Shown here piece by piece: positions 33,768 to 41,640 of a DNA stretch of 64,000 nt. Each line of letters begins with the position of its first letter. Position 1 is the stretch's first letter. Source of the stretch: Chryseobacterium soli (GTDB taxonomy: Bacteria > Bacteroidota > Bacteroidia > Flavobacteriales > Weeksellaceae); the NCBI RefSeq assembly GCF_000737705.1, contig NZ_JPRH01000005.1, positions 124,001 through 188,000 of the forward strand, written 5' to 3'. A program made the translations under genes and the position numbers. The notes under the pieces are model-generated. The model did no database searches and was not told the origin of the DNA. It was given only the letters and a program-made list of their open reading frames with translations.

Positions 33768-34676
33768 ATGAAGAAAAATTTATTTGCAATTTTAGCAATC
33801 AATTTATTGTGCGCGCAAAATGTAGGGATTAATACCAAAACTCCCGATACTTCCGCAATTTTGGAGGTAAGTGCAGATTCTCCTCCGGGAAATTCCGGGA
33901 CCAGTAAAAAAGGATTTCTGCCTCCAAGAGTATCCCTTAACGGAACTAATGATATTTCCACCATTCCGAATCCCGCAAACGGTCTTTTAATTTTTAATAC
34001 AGCTGATGCAGGTGTGTATCCTAATGAAGTAAATGCCAATAACTTCTATTACTGGAATAACACTAACTGGGAGCGTTTGGTGTATACAAGTGTCGTTCAG
34101 GAAGCGGTAAATCCAAGAGTATTCTATATTGAGGGCAGCGATAATCAAACCTTCACTTCCGCAAACATGAATATTGCAACGGGCACGCCTAATGACAATA
34201 TCGTTACCTTTACAACTCCTTCTATTAACGTTAAAAACATTATTACTTTTAATAGTACAGGTTCAACTTTCACAGCAAATGTTACGGGCATTTATGAGTT
34301 TTCGGCTTTCGTTAATTACAATCCAATGGCCACTACAGCAGGTGTTCCTGCTTCCAGTTATCAGAAAAGAGCATTTCTCAATTTGAAGATTCAGAAATCT
34401 ACAGATAATGGAACAACCTGGAATAATGCAATAGGATCAAGATCAGGATGGGGTGAGGATGGAGCAGGCACTTTAAAAACAGCTATTTTGCTTGCGACAC
34501 CACTTCAGTTAAATCAGGGTGACAGGGTAAGACTTGTAATTGCCAATCCGTTTAATTCCACCGCATCGAATGACCACTGCGGCGCAGGCAATTGTTATAT
34601 AGGAATTGATGCCGCTAACAATATTCCCACTTCTAAGGGACTTCAAATACAGTTACTAGATTACAATATAAAATAA
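33768..34676 (+). CDS. secreted VGIGT-type protein with C1q/TNF-like C-terminal fold, member 1
   Basis: The 302-residue protein has a signal peptide ending LLCAQ and begins the mature part with NVGINTKTPDTSAILEV. GFLPPRVSL follows near residue 50. This N-terminal block is widespread in secreted flavobacterial proteins and recalls tail-fibre-like assembly domains. The C-terminal half (about 175-300) alternates hydrophobic strands (GIYEFSAFVNY, LNLKIQKSTDNGTTW, QGDRVRLVI) in a way that resembles C1q/TNF-type jelly rolls; this is my reading of pattern only. It is the first of five such genes. Function unknown; surface binding is a guess. Confidence 0.7.
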   Translation: MKKNLFAILAINLLCAQNVGINTKTPDTSAILEVSADSPPGNSGTSKKGFLPPRVSLNGTNDISTIPNPANGLLIFNTADAGVYPNEVNANNFYYWNNTNWERLVYTSVVQEAVNPRVFYIEGSDNQTFTSANMNIATGTPNDNIVTFTTPSINVKNIITFNSTGSTFTANVTGIYEFSAFVNYNPMATTAGVPASSYQKRAFLNLKIQKSTDNGTTWNNAIGSRSGWGEDGAGTLKTAILLATPLQLNQGDRVRLVIANPFNSTASNDHCGAGNCYIGIDAANNIPTSKGLQIQLLDYNIK

Positions 34677-34678
34677 CT

Positions 34679-35533
34679 ATGAAAGCTTTACAATTTTTCC
34701 TTTTTCTTTTGATATCATCATTTATTATGGGCCAAGTAGGGATAGGAACCTCTACTCCTAATAGTTCTGCAGTACTTGAACTCAATGTATCAAATTTACC
34801 AGCCAATAATAAAAAAGGGGTTCTTTTACCACGAGTTGCCCTCTTAAGCAACACAGATGTAGTTACCATTATCAATCCGGCAGCAGGCTTAACAGTTTAT
34901 AATACAACCGACAACGGCTCCGGAACTACAGCAGTTCTTGCTAATACATATTATTATTGGAATGGCATCAATTGGATAGATCTTGCCAGCATAACGGAAG
35001 TAAAAAAAGAACTGTTACCTCAAATATTTTTCCTTGCGGAGGGTAATAATAGTGTTACTACACCACAAAGCCCAATATCAGGATCAGATAATGTAAATAT
35101 AGCTCCGGTCTTGATTGATTTTTCGGCAGGCTCAATCATTTTGAATACCGGGAATAATATTTCTCTTTTGGACGAAAATAATTTTAAAGTGAATAATTCC
35201 GGGAATTATGAAATCTCCGGATATATTGGATACAATCCTCAAATTCTATCATTAACAACCTCAACGAATATGGAGTTTACCATCCAAATTTCCACAGATA
35301 ACGGAGGCACTTGGTCACCTCTGGCAAAAACGGTCGGTGTATGGGGGAATGGACTTACACAAAATAGCAGAACTAATAATGTTGCTCCTATAGTGGTATC
35401 CTTAGCACAAAATAATCTGATCCGATGTACTGTCTTTAAAACAGCAGGCACAAACCATGGAAATAGTGCAAGTATAAGCGCCGCAACCGGACTTAATTAT
35501 GGTAAAGTTTTAAAAATTCAAAAATTAAACTAA
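34679..35533 (+). CDS. secreted VGIGT-type protein, member 2
   Basis: The 284-residue protein has a signal peptide ending FIMGQ, then VGIGTSTPNSSAVLEL, KGVLLPRVAL near residue 50 and a YYYWNGINW segment near residue 100. Its C-terminal half repeats the strand pattern of member 1 (GNYEISGYIGYNP, MEFTIQISTDNGGTW, NNLIRCTVF). The start is 2 nt after the stop of member 1, so the two are co-transcribed. Function unknown. Identity with member 1 appears moderate, which suggests an old duplication. Confidence 0.7.
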   Translation: MKALQFFLFLLISSFIMGQVGIGTSTPNSSAVLELNVSNLPANNKKGVLLPRVALLSNTDVVTIINPAAGLTVYNTTDNGSGTTAVLANTYYYWNGINWIDLASITEVKKELLPQIFFLAEGNNSVTTPQSPISGSDNVNIAPVLIDFSAGSIILNTGNNISLLDENNFKVNNSGNYEISGYIGYNPQILSLTTSTNMEFTIQISTDNGGTWSPLAKTVGVWGNGLTQNSRTNNVAPIVVSLAQNNLIRCTVFKTAGTNHGNSASISAATGLNYGKVLKIQKLN

Positions 35534-35534
35534 A

Positions 35535-36380
35535 ATGAAAAAAATAATAATACTTGTATATATCACACTCTCATACATCTGTATGGGCCAAGTAGGAATA
35601 GGCACCACAACTCCGAATTCGTCGTCTGTTTTGGATCTGGATGTAAGCTCTATTTCTCCTAAAAAAGGCTTTTTGCCACCACGCGTAAACCTTACAAGCA
35701 ATACGGATGTATCTACTATTCCATCACCACTAACGAGTATGCTTGTTTATAATAAAACGGTATCCGGAAGCGGAAATACTCTGATCAAAGCAAATTCTTT
35801 GGTGGTTTGGAATTCTACTATTTGGGAAAGCGTTAGCAATCTACCGGAAATCAGGACTTTAAAAACACCTATAGATTATGTATTATCATCAAAAACGCAA
35901 CAAGATTTTAGCATAGCAGAATTAGCAAGCATCAATTTAAGTCAGCCAGTGACAGTTCCCTGGCAATCGGCTGATATATATGTAAATAACACCATCGATA
36001 TCCAATTAACAGGGAATACTTTAAAGTTTTTAACAGATTCCTACTATCAGATCTCAGGAGCACTCAACTTTAAAGTCAACGTCCTTGTGGCGGGGAATTC
36101 TTCCCAAGTCATTGTTGCCCTCCAGTCTTCTTCTACCAACGGAATATCATGGAGTACGATTTTCTCCAATAGCACACCTATCGAAAAAAATGCGGCTAAT
36201 AAAACTCAAACCATTTCGTTTCCAAACTTTATTCATCATTTTTCACCAAATGATCTTTTGAGGGTTGTTATATATAAACCGGCTGTAGCCAATTCCTATG
36301 TTTCGAGTTCAGGTGTTCTTGTGAATGTTCCGGGTACTGATATTACAAAAACATTTAGAATCATTAGGATTCAGCAATAA
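35535..36380 (+). CDS. secreted VGIGT-type protein, member 3
   Basis: The 281-residue protein has a signal peptide ending ICMGQ, then VGIGTTTPNSSSVLDL and KGFLPPRVNL. The C-terminal half again has an ISGALNFKVNV-type strand series and SSTNGISWSTIF, parallel to the STDNGGTW of member 2. It starts 1 nt after the member 2 stop and is the last gene of the first three-gene block. Function unknown. Confidence 0.7.
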   Translation: MKKIIILVYITLSYICMGQVGIGTTTPNSSSVLDLDVSSISPKKGFLPPRVNLTSNTDVSTIPSPLTSMLVYNKTVSGSGNTLIKANSLVVWNSTIWESVSNLPEIRTLKTPIDYVLSSKTQQDFSIAELASINLSQPVTVPWQSADIYVNNTIDIQLTGNTLKFLTDSYYQISGALNFKVNVLVAGNSSQVIVALQSSSTNGISWSTIFSNSTPIEKNAANKTQTISFPNFIHHFSPNDLLRVVIYKPAVANSYVSSSGVLVNVPGTDITKTFRIIRIQQ

Positions 36381-36457
36381 ACCCCATTCCTTTTAGTACA
36401 GAATAAAAACACATAACCAACTGATAAAAAGACAATTAAATCTCAATAAAATAACTA

Positions 36458-36482
36458 TGACAGATTTTGTCATAAATTGTCA
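36458..36482. promoter_or_regulatory. 25-bp shared regulatory motif, copy 2
   Basis: The element begins TGACAG and ends TGTCA and matches copy 1 at 33131-33155 at 22 of 25 positions. It is followed after exactly 35 bp by TAGTTTTG, as copy 1 is. Confidence 0.65.
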
Positions 36483-36516
36483 ACCATGGTTTTATAGTCA
36501 TCATATCTGAATATAA

Positions 36517-36524
36517 TAGTTTTG
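36517..36524 (+). promoter_or_regulatory. -7 promoter element of the second secreted-protein operon
   Basis: TAGTTTTG matches TAnnTTTG exactly and lies 25 nt before the ATG at 36549. There is no TTG at the -33 distance, which fits an activator-dependent promoter using the motif at 36458. Confidence 0.6.
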
Positions 36525-36548
36525 CCGCAAAAACAAATTCGTTCTGTT

Positions 36549-37385
36549 ATGAAAAAAATAGCATTCTTTACTTTTTTAATCTGCGGTGTTTTCACTTTCT
36601 CTCAAGTAGGTATTAATACCAGCACTCCTTCTGCTTCTTTGGATATAGCAAGCAAAGGGAATACATCGGCAACAAAAGCACTGGAAGTAAACAATTCCAG
36701 TGCTTTAGAAATGGTTACTGTTCTTGATAATGGTAATGTAGGTATTGGTATTGCAAATCCGACTGCACAATTGCACACTACCGGTACCGTAAGAATGGAT
36801 GGTTTAGGAACAAATGTTACGAATACCAAAGTAATGACTACCGACCCTGCCGGCAATGTTACCACAAGATTAACCAATACCTTACTTCCACAAATTATGG
36901 CTGGTGGAAACGGTACAGATGCAGTACCTACAACGCAAACTATATCTTCTATAAATAATACACCTGGATATACCAATAATTTGGCATCTAAAAGTTTTAC
37001 AATTTCACAAACTTCTTTAGTTACTTTTTCTTATAGTTTGGGTGTTCTCGATATATTGACCTCTTCAGGAAGTAATAATTTTAATGATGGAGCAGCAAAA
37101 CAAATCGGAGCTAATTTAATATGGAAAAGTTTACCTGCGGGCAGCTCATTCGCTATAAATGGAATATTATGTACGAACGCCATGCCTATTTCAAATACAA
37201 ATAATAATTATGCAAGCGGGACTTTTTACCAGTCAAATAGCTGTTCTATTATTTTAATCCCGGGTACGTACGCTATTGAACTCCAGGGCTTCTTAAATGC
37301 TTTTGACAATATCCAAGGAATCAGAGCAACTTTTGGAGGCTCTCCATATGACAGACTTGATATTTCAGCAACATCCGTACAATAA
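36549..37385 (+). CDS. secreted VGIGT-type protein, member 4
   Basis: The 278-residue protein has a signal peptide ending FTFSQ, then VGINTSTPSASLDI and a second related block NVGIGIANPTAQLHT near residue 72. The C-terminal half differs from members 1-3 and contains GANLIWKSLPAGSSF and SPYDRLDI. Together with member 5 it forms a subfamily. I start at the ATG at 36549; the open frame begins 9 codons earlier, but those codons overlap the expected transcript start. It is the first gene of the operon with the shared motif. Function unknown. Confidence 0.7.
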   Translation: MKKIAFFTFLICGVFTFSQVGINTSTPSASLDIASKGNTSATKALEVNNSSALEMVTVLDNGNVGIGIANPTAQLHTTGTVRMDGLGTNVTNTKVMTTDPAGNVTTRLTNTLLPQIMAGGNGTDAVPTTQTISSINNTPGYTNNLASKSFTISQTSLVTFSYSLGVLDILTSSGSNNFNDGAAKQIGANLIWKSLPAGSSFAINGILCTNAMPISNTNNNYASGTFYQSNSCSIILIPGTYAIELQGFLNAFDNIQGIRATFGGSPYDRLDISATSVQ

Positions 37386-37401
37386 TTTTTAATAAAGTAT
37401 A

Positions 37402-38244
37402 ATGATGAATAATTTTAATTGGACATTGGTTATTTTTTCTCTGGTTTCCTGCTTTTATAATTGCCAAGTAGGTATAAATACCAATCTTCCATCAGCAATG
37501 CTGGATATTGTAAGCAAAGGAAACAGCAGTGCAACAAAAGCCATAAAAATAAGTAATTCAAGTGCATCAGAAATAGTTACTGTTCTTAATAATGGTTATG
37601 TTGGTATTGGAATTCCTAATCCGGCAGCACAGCTCCATACTACAAGTATAACGCGAATGGATGATCTCGGAACAAATACCACTAATGCAAAAGTGATGAC
37701 AGCAGATGGTTCCGGAAATATCACTACAAGATCAACCACATCGCTATTACCTCAGGTATTAGCAGGCAGCGACGGAGCAGATGCCGTATCTTCTGCCCAA
37801 ACGTTGTCTTCTATAAACAATACGGCAAGCTATACAAACAACTTACTTACTAAAAGTTTTACGATTTCGCAGACCTCTTTAGTTGTTTTTTCGTATCAGC
37901 TGGGAATAGACAACATCGTAAATACTTCGGGAACTAACCTAACCGATGGGGCCGAAAAACAATTAGGAGCCCGTTTAATATGGAAAACCCTCCCTTCCGG
38001 TAGTCCATTTACAGTGAATGACGTTATGTCAGCTAATACATTGCCTTTTACCAATCTCTCTGCAGCCTATAGCAAAGGTACTTATTATCCGAGAGGAAAA
38101 TACTTTGTTGTCTTGAACCCAGGCAGTTACTCCATTGAATTAAAGGGATATGTTTTTGCTTTTGATAATGATCAAGGCATAAAAGCAACTATTGGAAACT
38201 CTCCATATGACAGACTTGATATCATAGCAACTCCAGTACAATAA
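37402..38244 (+). CDS. secreted VGIGT-type protein, member 5, tandem paralogue of member 4
   Basis: The 280-residue protein closely parallels member 4 along its whole length. It has VGINTNLPSAMLDI, YVGIGIPNPAAQLHT, SFTISQTSLVVFSY, GARLIWKTLPSGSPF and the shared end SPYDRLDI-ATPVQ. The high similarity and 16-nt gap show a tandem duplication. A signal peptide ends near FYNCQ, and its Cys may be incidental rather than a lipobox. Function unknown. Paired duplicates of this kind often diversify in binding specificity. Confidence 0.7.
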   Translation: MMNNFNWTLVIFSLVSCFYNCQVGINTNLPSAMLDIVSKGNSSATKAIKISNSSASEIVTVLNNGYVGIGIPNPAAQLHTTSITRMDDLGTNTTNAKVMTADGSGNITTRSTTSLLPQVLAGSDGADAVSSAQTLSSINNTASYTNNLLTKSFTISQTSLVVFSYQLGIDNIVNTSGTNLTDGAEKQLGARLIWKTLPSGSPFTVNDVMSANTLPFTNLSAAYSKGTYYPRGKYFVVLNPGSYSIELKGYVFAFDNDQGIKATIGNSPYDRLDIIATPVQ

Positions 38245-38328
38245 GCAGATTAAATGAAAATAATTTATACATATGCTAGTATGATTCTCAATTCTAATGA
38301 GATCTAAAAAACTAACTCAACTCTAATT

Positions 38329-38769
38329 ATGCTTGATTTAAAAAAAATACATATCGGAAGGCTTATTAAAGCCAGACATCAGGAATTAAATATTCCTATT
38401 GATCGAATTTGCAGGTTTTTTAAGCTTACAGAAGAGGAAATTCTGAACATGTTTAAGCAAAAGAATATGAATTCTGATGATATGCTTAAATGGTCTAAAT
38501 TATTAAAATATGATTTTTTCAGATTCTATTCTCAACACCTGATTTTATACGCCCCACAAGTGAAAAATAGTAAAAACGGAAATATAGCATTGCCACAGTT
38601 CCGGAAAAATATTTATACAAAAGATATCATCAATTTTATTTTAGAGGAAATTAATACCGGTGAAAAAACAAGAAAAGAAGCTGTGGAATACTATGGGATT
38701 CCTAAAACTACATTATATAAATGGATAAGTAAATACAATGCGGATGAAAATTCGGAAAATCCCGATTGA
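38329..38769 (+). CDS. small DNA-binding protein with two HTH regions
   Basis: The 146-residue protein has an N-terminal XRE-like helical region (IGRLIKARHQELNIPIDRIC and following, about residues 9-62). The C-terminal HTH resembles Psq or transposase-type domains (RKEAVEYYGIPKTTLYKWIS, about 114-133). It has no catalytic domain, so it is more likely a regulator or a domesticated transposase part than an active transposase. It follows the secreted pair by 84 nt and overlaps nothing. I have a general memory of similar small HTH proteins in Chryseobacterium and Elizabethkingia, without a known role. Confidence 0.65.
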   Translation: MLDLKKIHIGRLIKARHQELNIPIDRICRFFKLTEEEILNMFKQKNMNSDDMLKWSKLLKYDFFRFYSQHLILYAPQVKNSKNGNIALPQFRKNIYTKDIINFILEEINTGEKTRKEAVEYYGIPKTTLYKWISKYNADENSENPD

Positions 38770-38795
38770 AAAACATAATAACAACCAGAAACAAC

Positions 38796-39131
38796 ATGAT
38801 AATCAAAAAAGCAAATTTCCCCAATTACAAACGGATATATACGGATATACTTTCAAAAAAATATCCTGAAAAAGAACATAAATGCAAATATATACTCGAA
38901 AAAAAAGAATTGTCTGTATTAGATATCATTAAAATCAATGATATCATTTTTGGTATAAATGATAAAGAAGAATCTATCAATAATCAAAAACACAGGTCTT
39001 ATGATCACTCTACAATATTAGAGATTTTACATTATCAGAAAAAAAATAAGTTGAATAACTCCCAATTGGCAACTCATTTTAAGCTGAGTAGAAATACGAT
39101 TGCTAAGTGGAGAAAAAATTTCACGATTTAG
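38796..39131 (+). CDS. small HTH protein, partner of the preceding gene
   Basis: The 111-residue protein is basic and has a C-terminal HTH (LATHFKLSRNTIAKWRKNF, about residues 90-108), after a region IYTDILSKKYPEKEHKCKYI near the N-terminus. I use the ATG at 38796. A TTG ten codons upstream overlaps the previous stop and is less likely but possible. The gap to the previous gene is 26 nt, so the pair is probably co-expressed. Function unknown. Confidence 0.62.
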   Translation: MIIKKANFPNYKRIYTDILSKKYPEKEHKCKYILEKKELSVLDIIKINDIIFGINDKEESINNQKHRSYDHSTILEILHYQKKNKLNNSQLATHFKLSRNTIAKWRKNFTI

Positions 39132-39181
39132 AGCTATAAAACTATTGTTAAGAGTAGAATTTCCACCTTAAAAAATTTGCA

Positions 39182-39355
39182 ATGCACCCTCTAACTAATT
39201 TAATAATACTAATTAACCATATTTTCGATTCTGTAATATTGAAAGAAAAAAGTCCAGACTTCCTGGATATCACCTTGGAACAATATAGTATCTATGTTAT
39301 AAGCATTATGCTTGTCATAATAGGATTTGCCCTTTTTTATAGAAGAACAAAATAA
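39182..39355 (+). CDS. 57-residue membrane microprotein
   Basis: I found this frame by reading the gap after the HTH pair. It starts MHPLTNLIILINHIF and ends FALFYRRTK. A C-terminal transmembrane helix (about residues 38-53, YVISIMLVIIGFALFY) is followed by a positive tail. This predicts a single-pass protein with the tail in the cytoplasm. It lies 50 nt after the HTH gene and just before a terminator, so it may be the last gene of that operon. There is no family match I recognise; whether it is expressed is uncertain. Confidence 0.4.
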   Translation: MHPLTNLIILINHIFDSVILKEKSPDFLDITLEQYSIYVISIMLVIIGFALFYRRTK

Positions 39356-39387
39356 AAAAAGCCGCTAACATTACTGTAAGCGGCTTT
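39354..39387. terminator. bidirectional intrinsic terminator before the tRNA gene
   Basis: The stem AAAGCCGCT / AGCGGCTTT has a loop AACATTACTGTA. The left flank gives a run of seven T on the minus strand, suiting the minus-strand tRNA. The right flank TTTACTT is a weaker tail for the plus-strand genes. Confidence 0.8.
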
Positions 39388-39394
39388 ACTTGTG

Positions 39395-39468
39395 TGGTCC
39401 CACCTGGGCTCGAACCAGGGACCACCTGATTATGAGTCAGGTGCTCTAACCAACTGAGCTATAGGACC
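39395..39468 (-). tRNA. tRNA with anticodon CAT (Met, or Ile2 after lysidine modification)
   Basis: The minus strand folds as a 74-nt cloverleaf. The acceptor pairs GGTCCTA with TGGGACC, the D arm contains GCTCAGTTGGTTAGAGC, the anticodon stem CCTGA/TCAGG holds loop CTCATAA, and the T arm CCTGG-TTCGAGC-CCAGG is standard. A terminal A is seen but no encoded CCA. CAT can be elongator Met or Ile2; sequence alone does not let me decide safely. Confidence 0.92.
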
Positions 39469-39530
39469 TCAAAACTTGGTTAAATTTTGTGTTTGCAAAA
39501 ATAGTAAAATTTCTTTCACTACAAAACTTT

Positions 39531-39929
39531 TTATTGCTTTTCTTGACAAAGTTCTACCAATACCCCATTGGTGGATTTAGGGTGAAGGAATACAACTAAT
39601 TTGTTATCAGCACCTTCTTTCGGTTCTTCAGAAATAAACTGAAACCCTTCTTTTTTCAATCTTTGCACCTCTTCAAGGATATTTTCCACGCCAAAAGCCA
39701 AATGATGGATGCCTTCGCCCTTTTTCCTTATAAATTTTGAGATCGGACTTTCAGGATTGCTCGCTTCCAGCAGCTCAATTTTACTCTCTCCTGTTTCATA
39801 AAAAGAGGTTACCACGCCTTCCCTTTCGACGGTTTCTTTCTTGTAAGATTCTTTTCCTAAAAGTTTAGTAAAAAGTTCATCAGAAATTCCTAAAGATTGC
39901 ACGGCAATACCAATATGTTCTAGCTTCAT
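39531..39929 (-). CDS. mce: methylmalonyl-CoA epimerase
   Basis: The enzyme interconverts the (R) and (S) forms of methylmalonyl-CoA in the propionate/succinate pathway. The 132-residue protein belongs to the vicinal-oxygen-chelate superfamily. It has the usual start LEHIGIAVQSL with a metal-binding His, ESKIELLE, GEGIHHLAFGV and the late glutamate in GVLVELCQ. Other VOC proteins can look similar, but the length and motif set fit the epimerase well. Confidence 0.9.
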   Translation of the reverse strand: MKLEHIGIAVQSLGISDELFTKLLGKESYKKETVEREGVVTSFYETGESKIELLEASNPESPISKFIRKKGEGIHHLAFGVENILEEVQRLKKEGFQFISEEPKEGADNKLVVFLHPKSTNGVLVELCQEKQ

Positions 39930-40006
39930 AAATAATAATACATATAATTAAATCGTAAATTTGATACCGGAGCCACATTTCAAAGTATCAATTCAAACAA
40001 AAGTAC

Positions 40007-40014
40007 TAAATTTG
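40007..40014 (+). promoter_or_regulatory. -7 promoter element before rbfA
   Basis: TAAATTTG matches TAnnTTTG exactly and ends 8 nt before the ATG at 40023. The transcript would have almost no leader. No TTG is seen at the -33 distance. Confidence 0.45.
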
Positions 40015-40022
40015 CAGAAATT

Positions 40023-40382
40023 ATGGAAAGTAACAGACAAAGAAAAGTAGCACAGATTATTCAGGAAGACTTCGCAGAGCTTTTCCGAAAACAAGCTTCA
40101 GAAAGCAAGCAGAGTATATTGGTATCCGTTTCGGATGTAAAAGTAACTCCGGATTTAGGAATTGCTAAAATTTATTTAAGCATCTTCCCTCAGGAATTCC
40201 GTTCCGCAGTAATGAAGGAAATTGAGGAAAACAAAGCACAATACAGAAACTTCATCGGTCAGAAAATGGGAAAACAGGTTCGTATCATCCCTCAAATTAA
40301 TTTCTATCTGGATACCGCTCTGGATGATGTGGAAAAATTAGAAAAAGAATTAAGAGGCGAAGGCGACAATCCGGTTTTATAA
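40023..40382 (+). CDS. rbfA: 30S ribosome-binding factor A
   Basis: RbfA assists late maturation of the 30S subunit and 16S rRNA processing. The 119-residue protein has the family's KH-like fold start (RQRKVAQIIQEDFAELFRK), the ILVSVSDVKVTPDL strand and the RIIPQINFYLDTALDD segment near the C-terminus. It is followed after 4 nt by a LolC/E-like permease gene, a pairing seen in other flavobacteria. Confidence 0.95.
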   Translation: MESNRQRKVAQIIQEDFAELFRKQASESKQSILVSVSDVKVTPDLGIAKIYLSIFPQEFRSAVMKEIEENKAQYRNFIGQKMGKQVRIIPQINFYLDTALDDVEKLEKELRGEGDNPVL

Positions 40383-40386
40383 GATC

Positions 40387-41592
40387 TTGAAGAATATTGC
40401 ATTTTACATAGCATCCCGATACCTTTTAGCAAAAAAAGGCAGTACTGCAGTCACGTTCATTACGTGGCTGGCAGTAGGAGCAATGACGGTAGCTGTGGCT
40501 GCAATGTTCGTCATCATTTCAGTTTTTTCAGGACTTGAAAACCTGAATAAAGACCTGATCTCCAATCTTCATGCAGATCTTACGCTTAAGAATGCAACTG
40601 GGAAAACAATCAAAGATCTCGGCAAAGTTACTGAAGTCTTAAAAGCTAATAAGGAAATTCTCAGCTTTTCCCGGGTGATTGAAGAAAAAGTATACATTAA
40701 CTTTAACGGAAAAGGAGATATTGCTTATTTAAGAGGTGTTGATTCTGCATATACGAAAGTAAATCCCATCAATAAGGATGTATTCTTTGGAGTATATCCA
40801 AGCTTTAAATACTCCAATGAAGTATTAATGGAAAATAATCTGGACAACAGATTATCTATTCCCATTGATTCATCCAATCATTACGCCACTATTTTCATGC
40901 CCAAACCCGGCACGGGAATCATTAATAAAGAAGAAGACATTTATAATAAAAGGGATATTCTTGTAACCGGAGTTTTCCCTGGGAAAGATCAGCTGGACAA
41001 TTATATTATTTCTCCTATTGAACTGGCAGAAGAACTGCTTAGCCTTCCAAAAAAATCAGCTTACCAGATTGTTATTAAATTAAAAAATCCGGAAAATGCT
41101 GACATGGTCAAACAAAACCTACTTTCTTCTCTTGGAAAAACAATTCAGATTAAAACGAAGGAAGAAGAAAATGCAGCCTTCTGGAAAATGATCAACACAG
41201 AGAAAATGTTTATCTACCTGATTTTCGCACTGGTGATCTTTATTACGACTTTTAACCTGGCAGGAGCTATCATTATTTTACAGCTCGACAAAAAAGAACA
41301 GGCAAAATCTTTAATCTCACTGGGGCTTCCTTTAAGTCATCTGAGAAAAATATATTTTTATACCGGTATCCTGATTGTTATTTCAGGAGTCGTTACAGGA
41401 CTGATTCTGGGAACTGCACTCTGCTATTTCCAGCTATACACAGAATTCTTCAGAGCCAATGATGTACTGCCTTTCCCTGTGAAAATAGTAGGTCAGAATT
41501 ACCTGATCGTAGCCTGTACAGCATCATTGTTTGGCGTCGCCATTTCATGGTTCTTTTCTAAAATCAGCAAAGACTATATTACCAAAAATTAA
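40387..41592 (+). CDS. LolC/LolE-like ABC transporter permease (FtsX domain)
   Basis: This is a predicted inner-membrane permease of the lipoprotein-release or MacB type. The 401-residue protein has one helix near residues 22-47, a large periplasmic domain and three C-terminal helices (about 273-296, 320-345 and 370-392), the LolC/E/FtsX layout. A TTG start at 40387 is required to give the conserved beginning MKNIAFYIASRYLLAKKG, which is typical of the family, and no ATG is nearby. It follows rbfA by 4 nt. The ATPase subunit is not adjacent, as is usual in Bacteroidota. Confidence 0.88.
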   Translation: MKNIAFYIASRYLLAKKGSTAVTFITWLAVGAMTVAVAAMFVIISVFSGLENLNKDLISNLHADLTLKNATGKTIKDLGKVTEVLKANKEILSFSRVIEEKVYINFNGKGDIAYLRGVDSAYTKVNPINKDVFFGVYPSFKYSNEVLMENNLDNRLSIPIDSSNHYATIFMPKPGTGIINKEEDIYNKRDILVTGVFPGKDQLDNYIISPIELAEELLSLPKKSAYQIVIKLKNPENADMVKQNLLSSLGKTIQIKTKEEENAAFWKMINTEKMFIYLIFALVIFITTFNLAGAIIILQLDKKEQAKSLISLGLPLSHLRKIYFYTGILIVISGVVTGLILGTALCYFQLYTEFFRANDVLPFPVKIVGQNYLIVACTASLFGVAISWFFSKISKDYITKN

Positions 41593-41640
41593 TACACTTC
41601 ATTTTCATTTTTTTGTACCTTTACGGCCCAATTTATGGAA

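Noticed and set aside
36549-38244. Tandem secreted genes as a CRISPR-like or other short repeat array
   Set aside because: The repetition is at protein level between two full genes. I saw no regularly spaced direct repeats here or elsewhere in the window.
38329-39131. The two small HTH genes as an insertion sequence
   Set aside because: I see no DDE or other transposase catalytic domain, no terminal inverted repeats and no target duplication around them.
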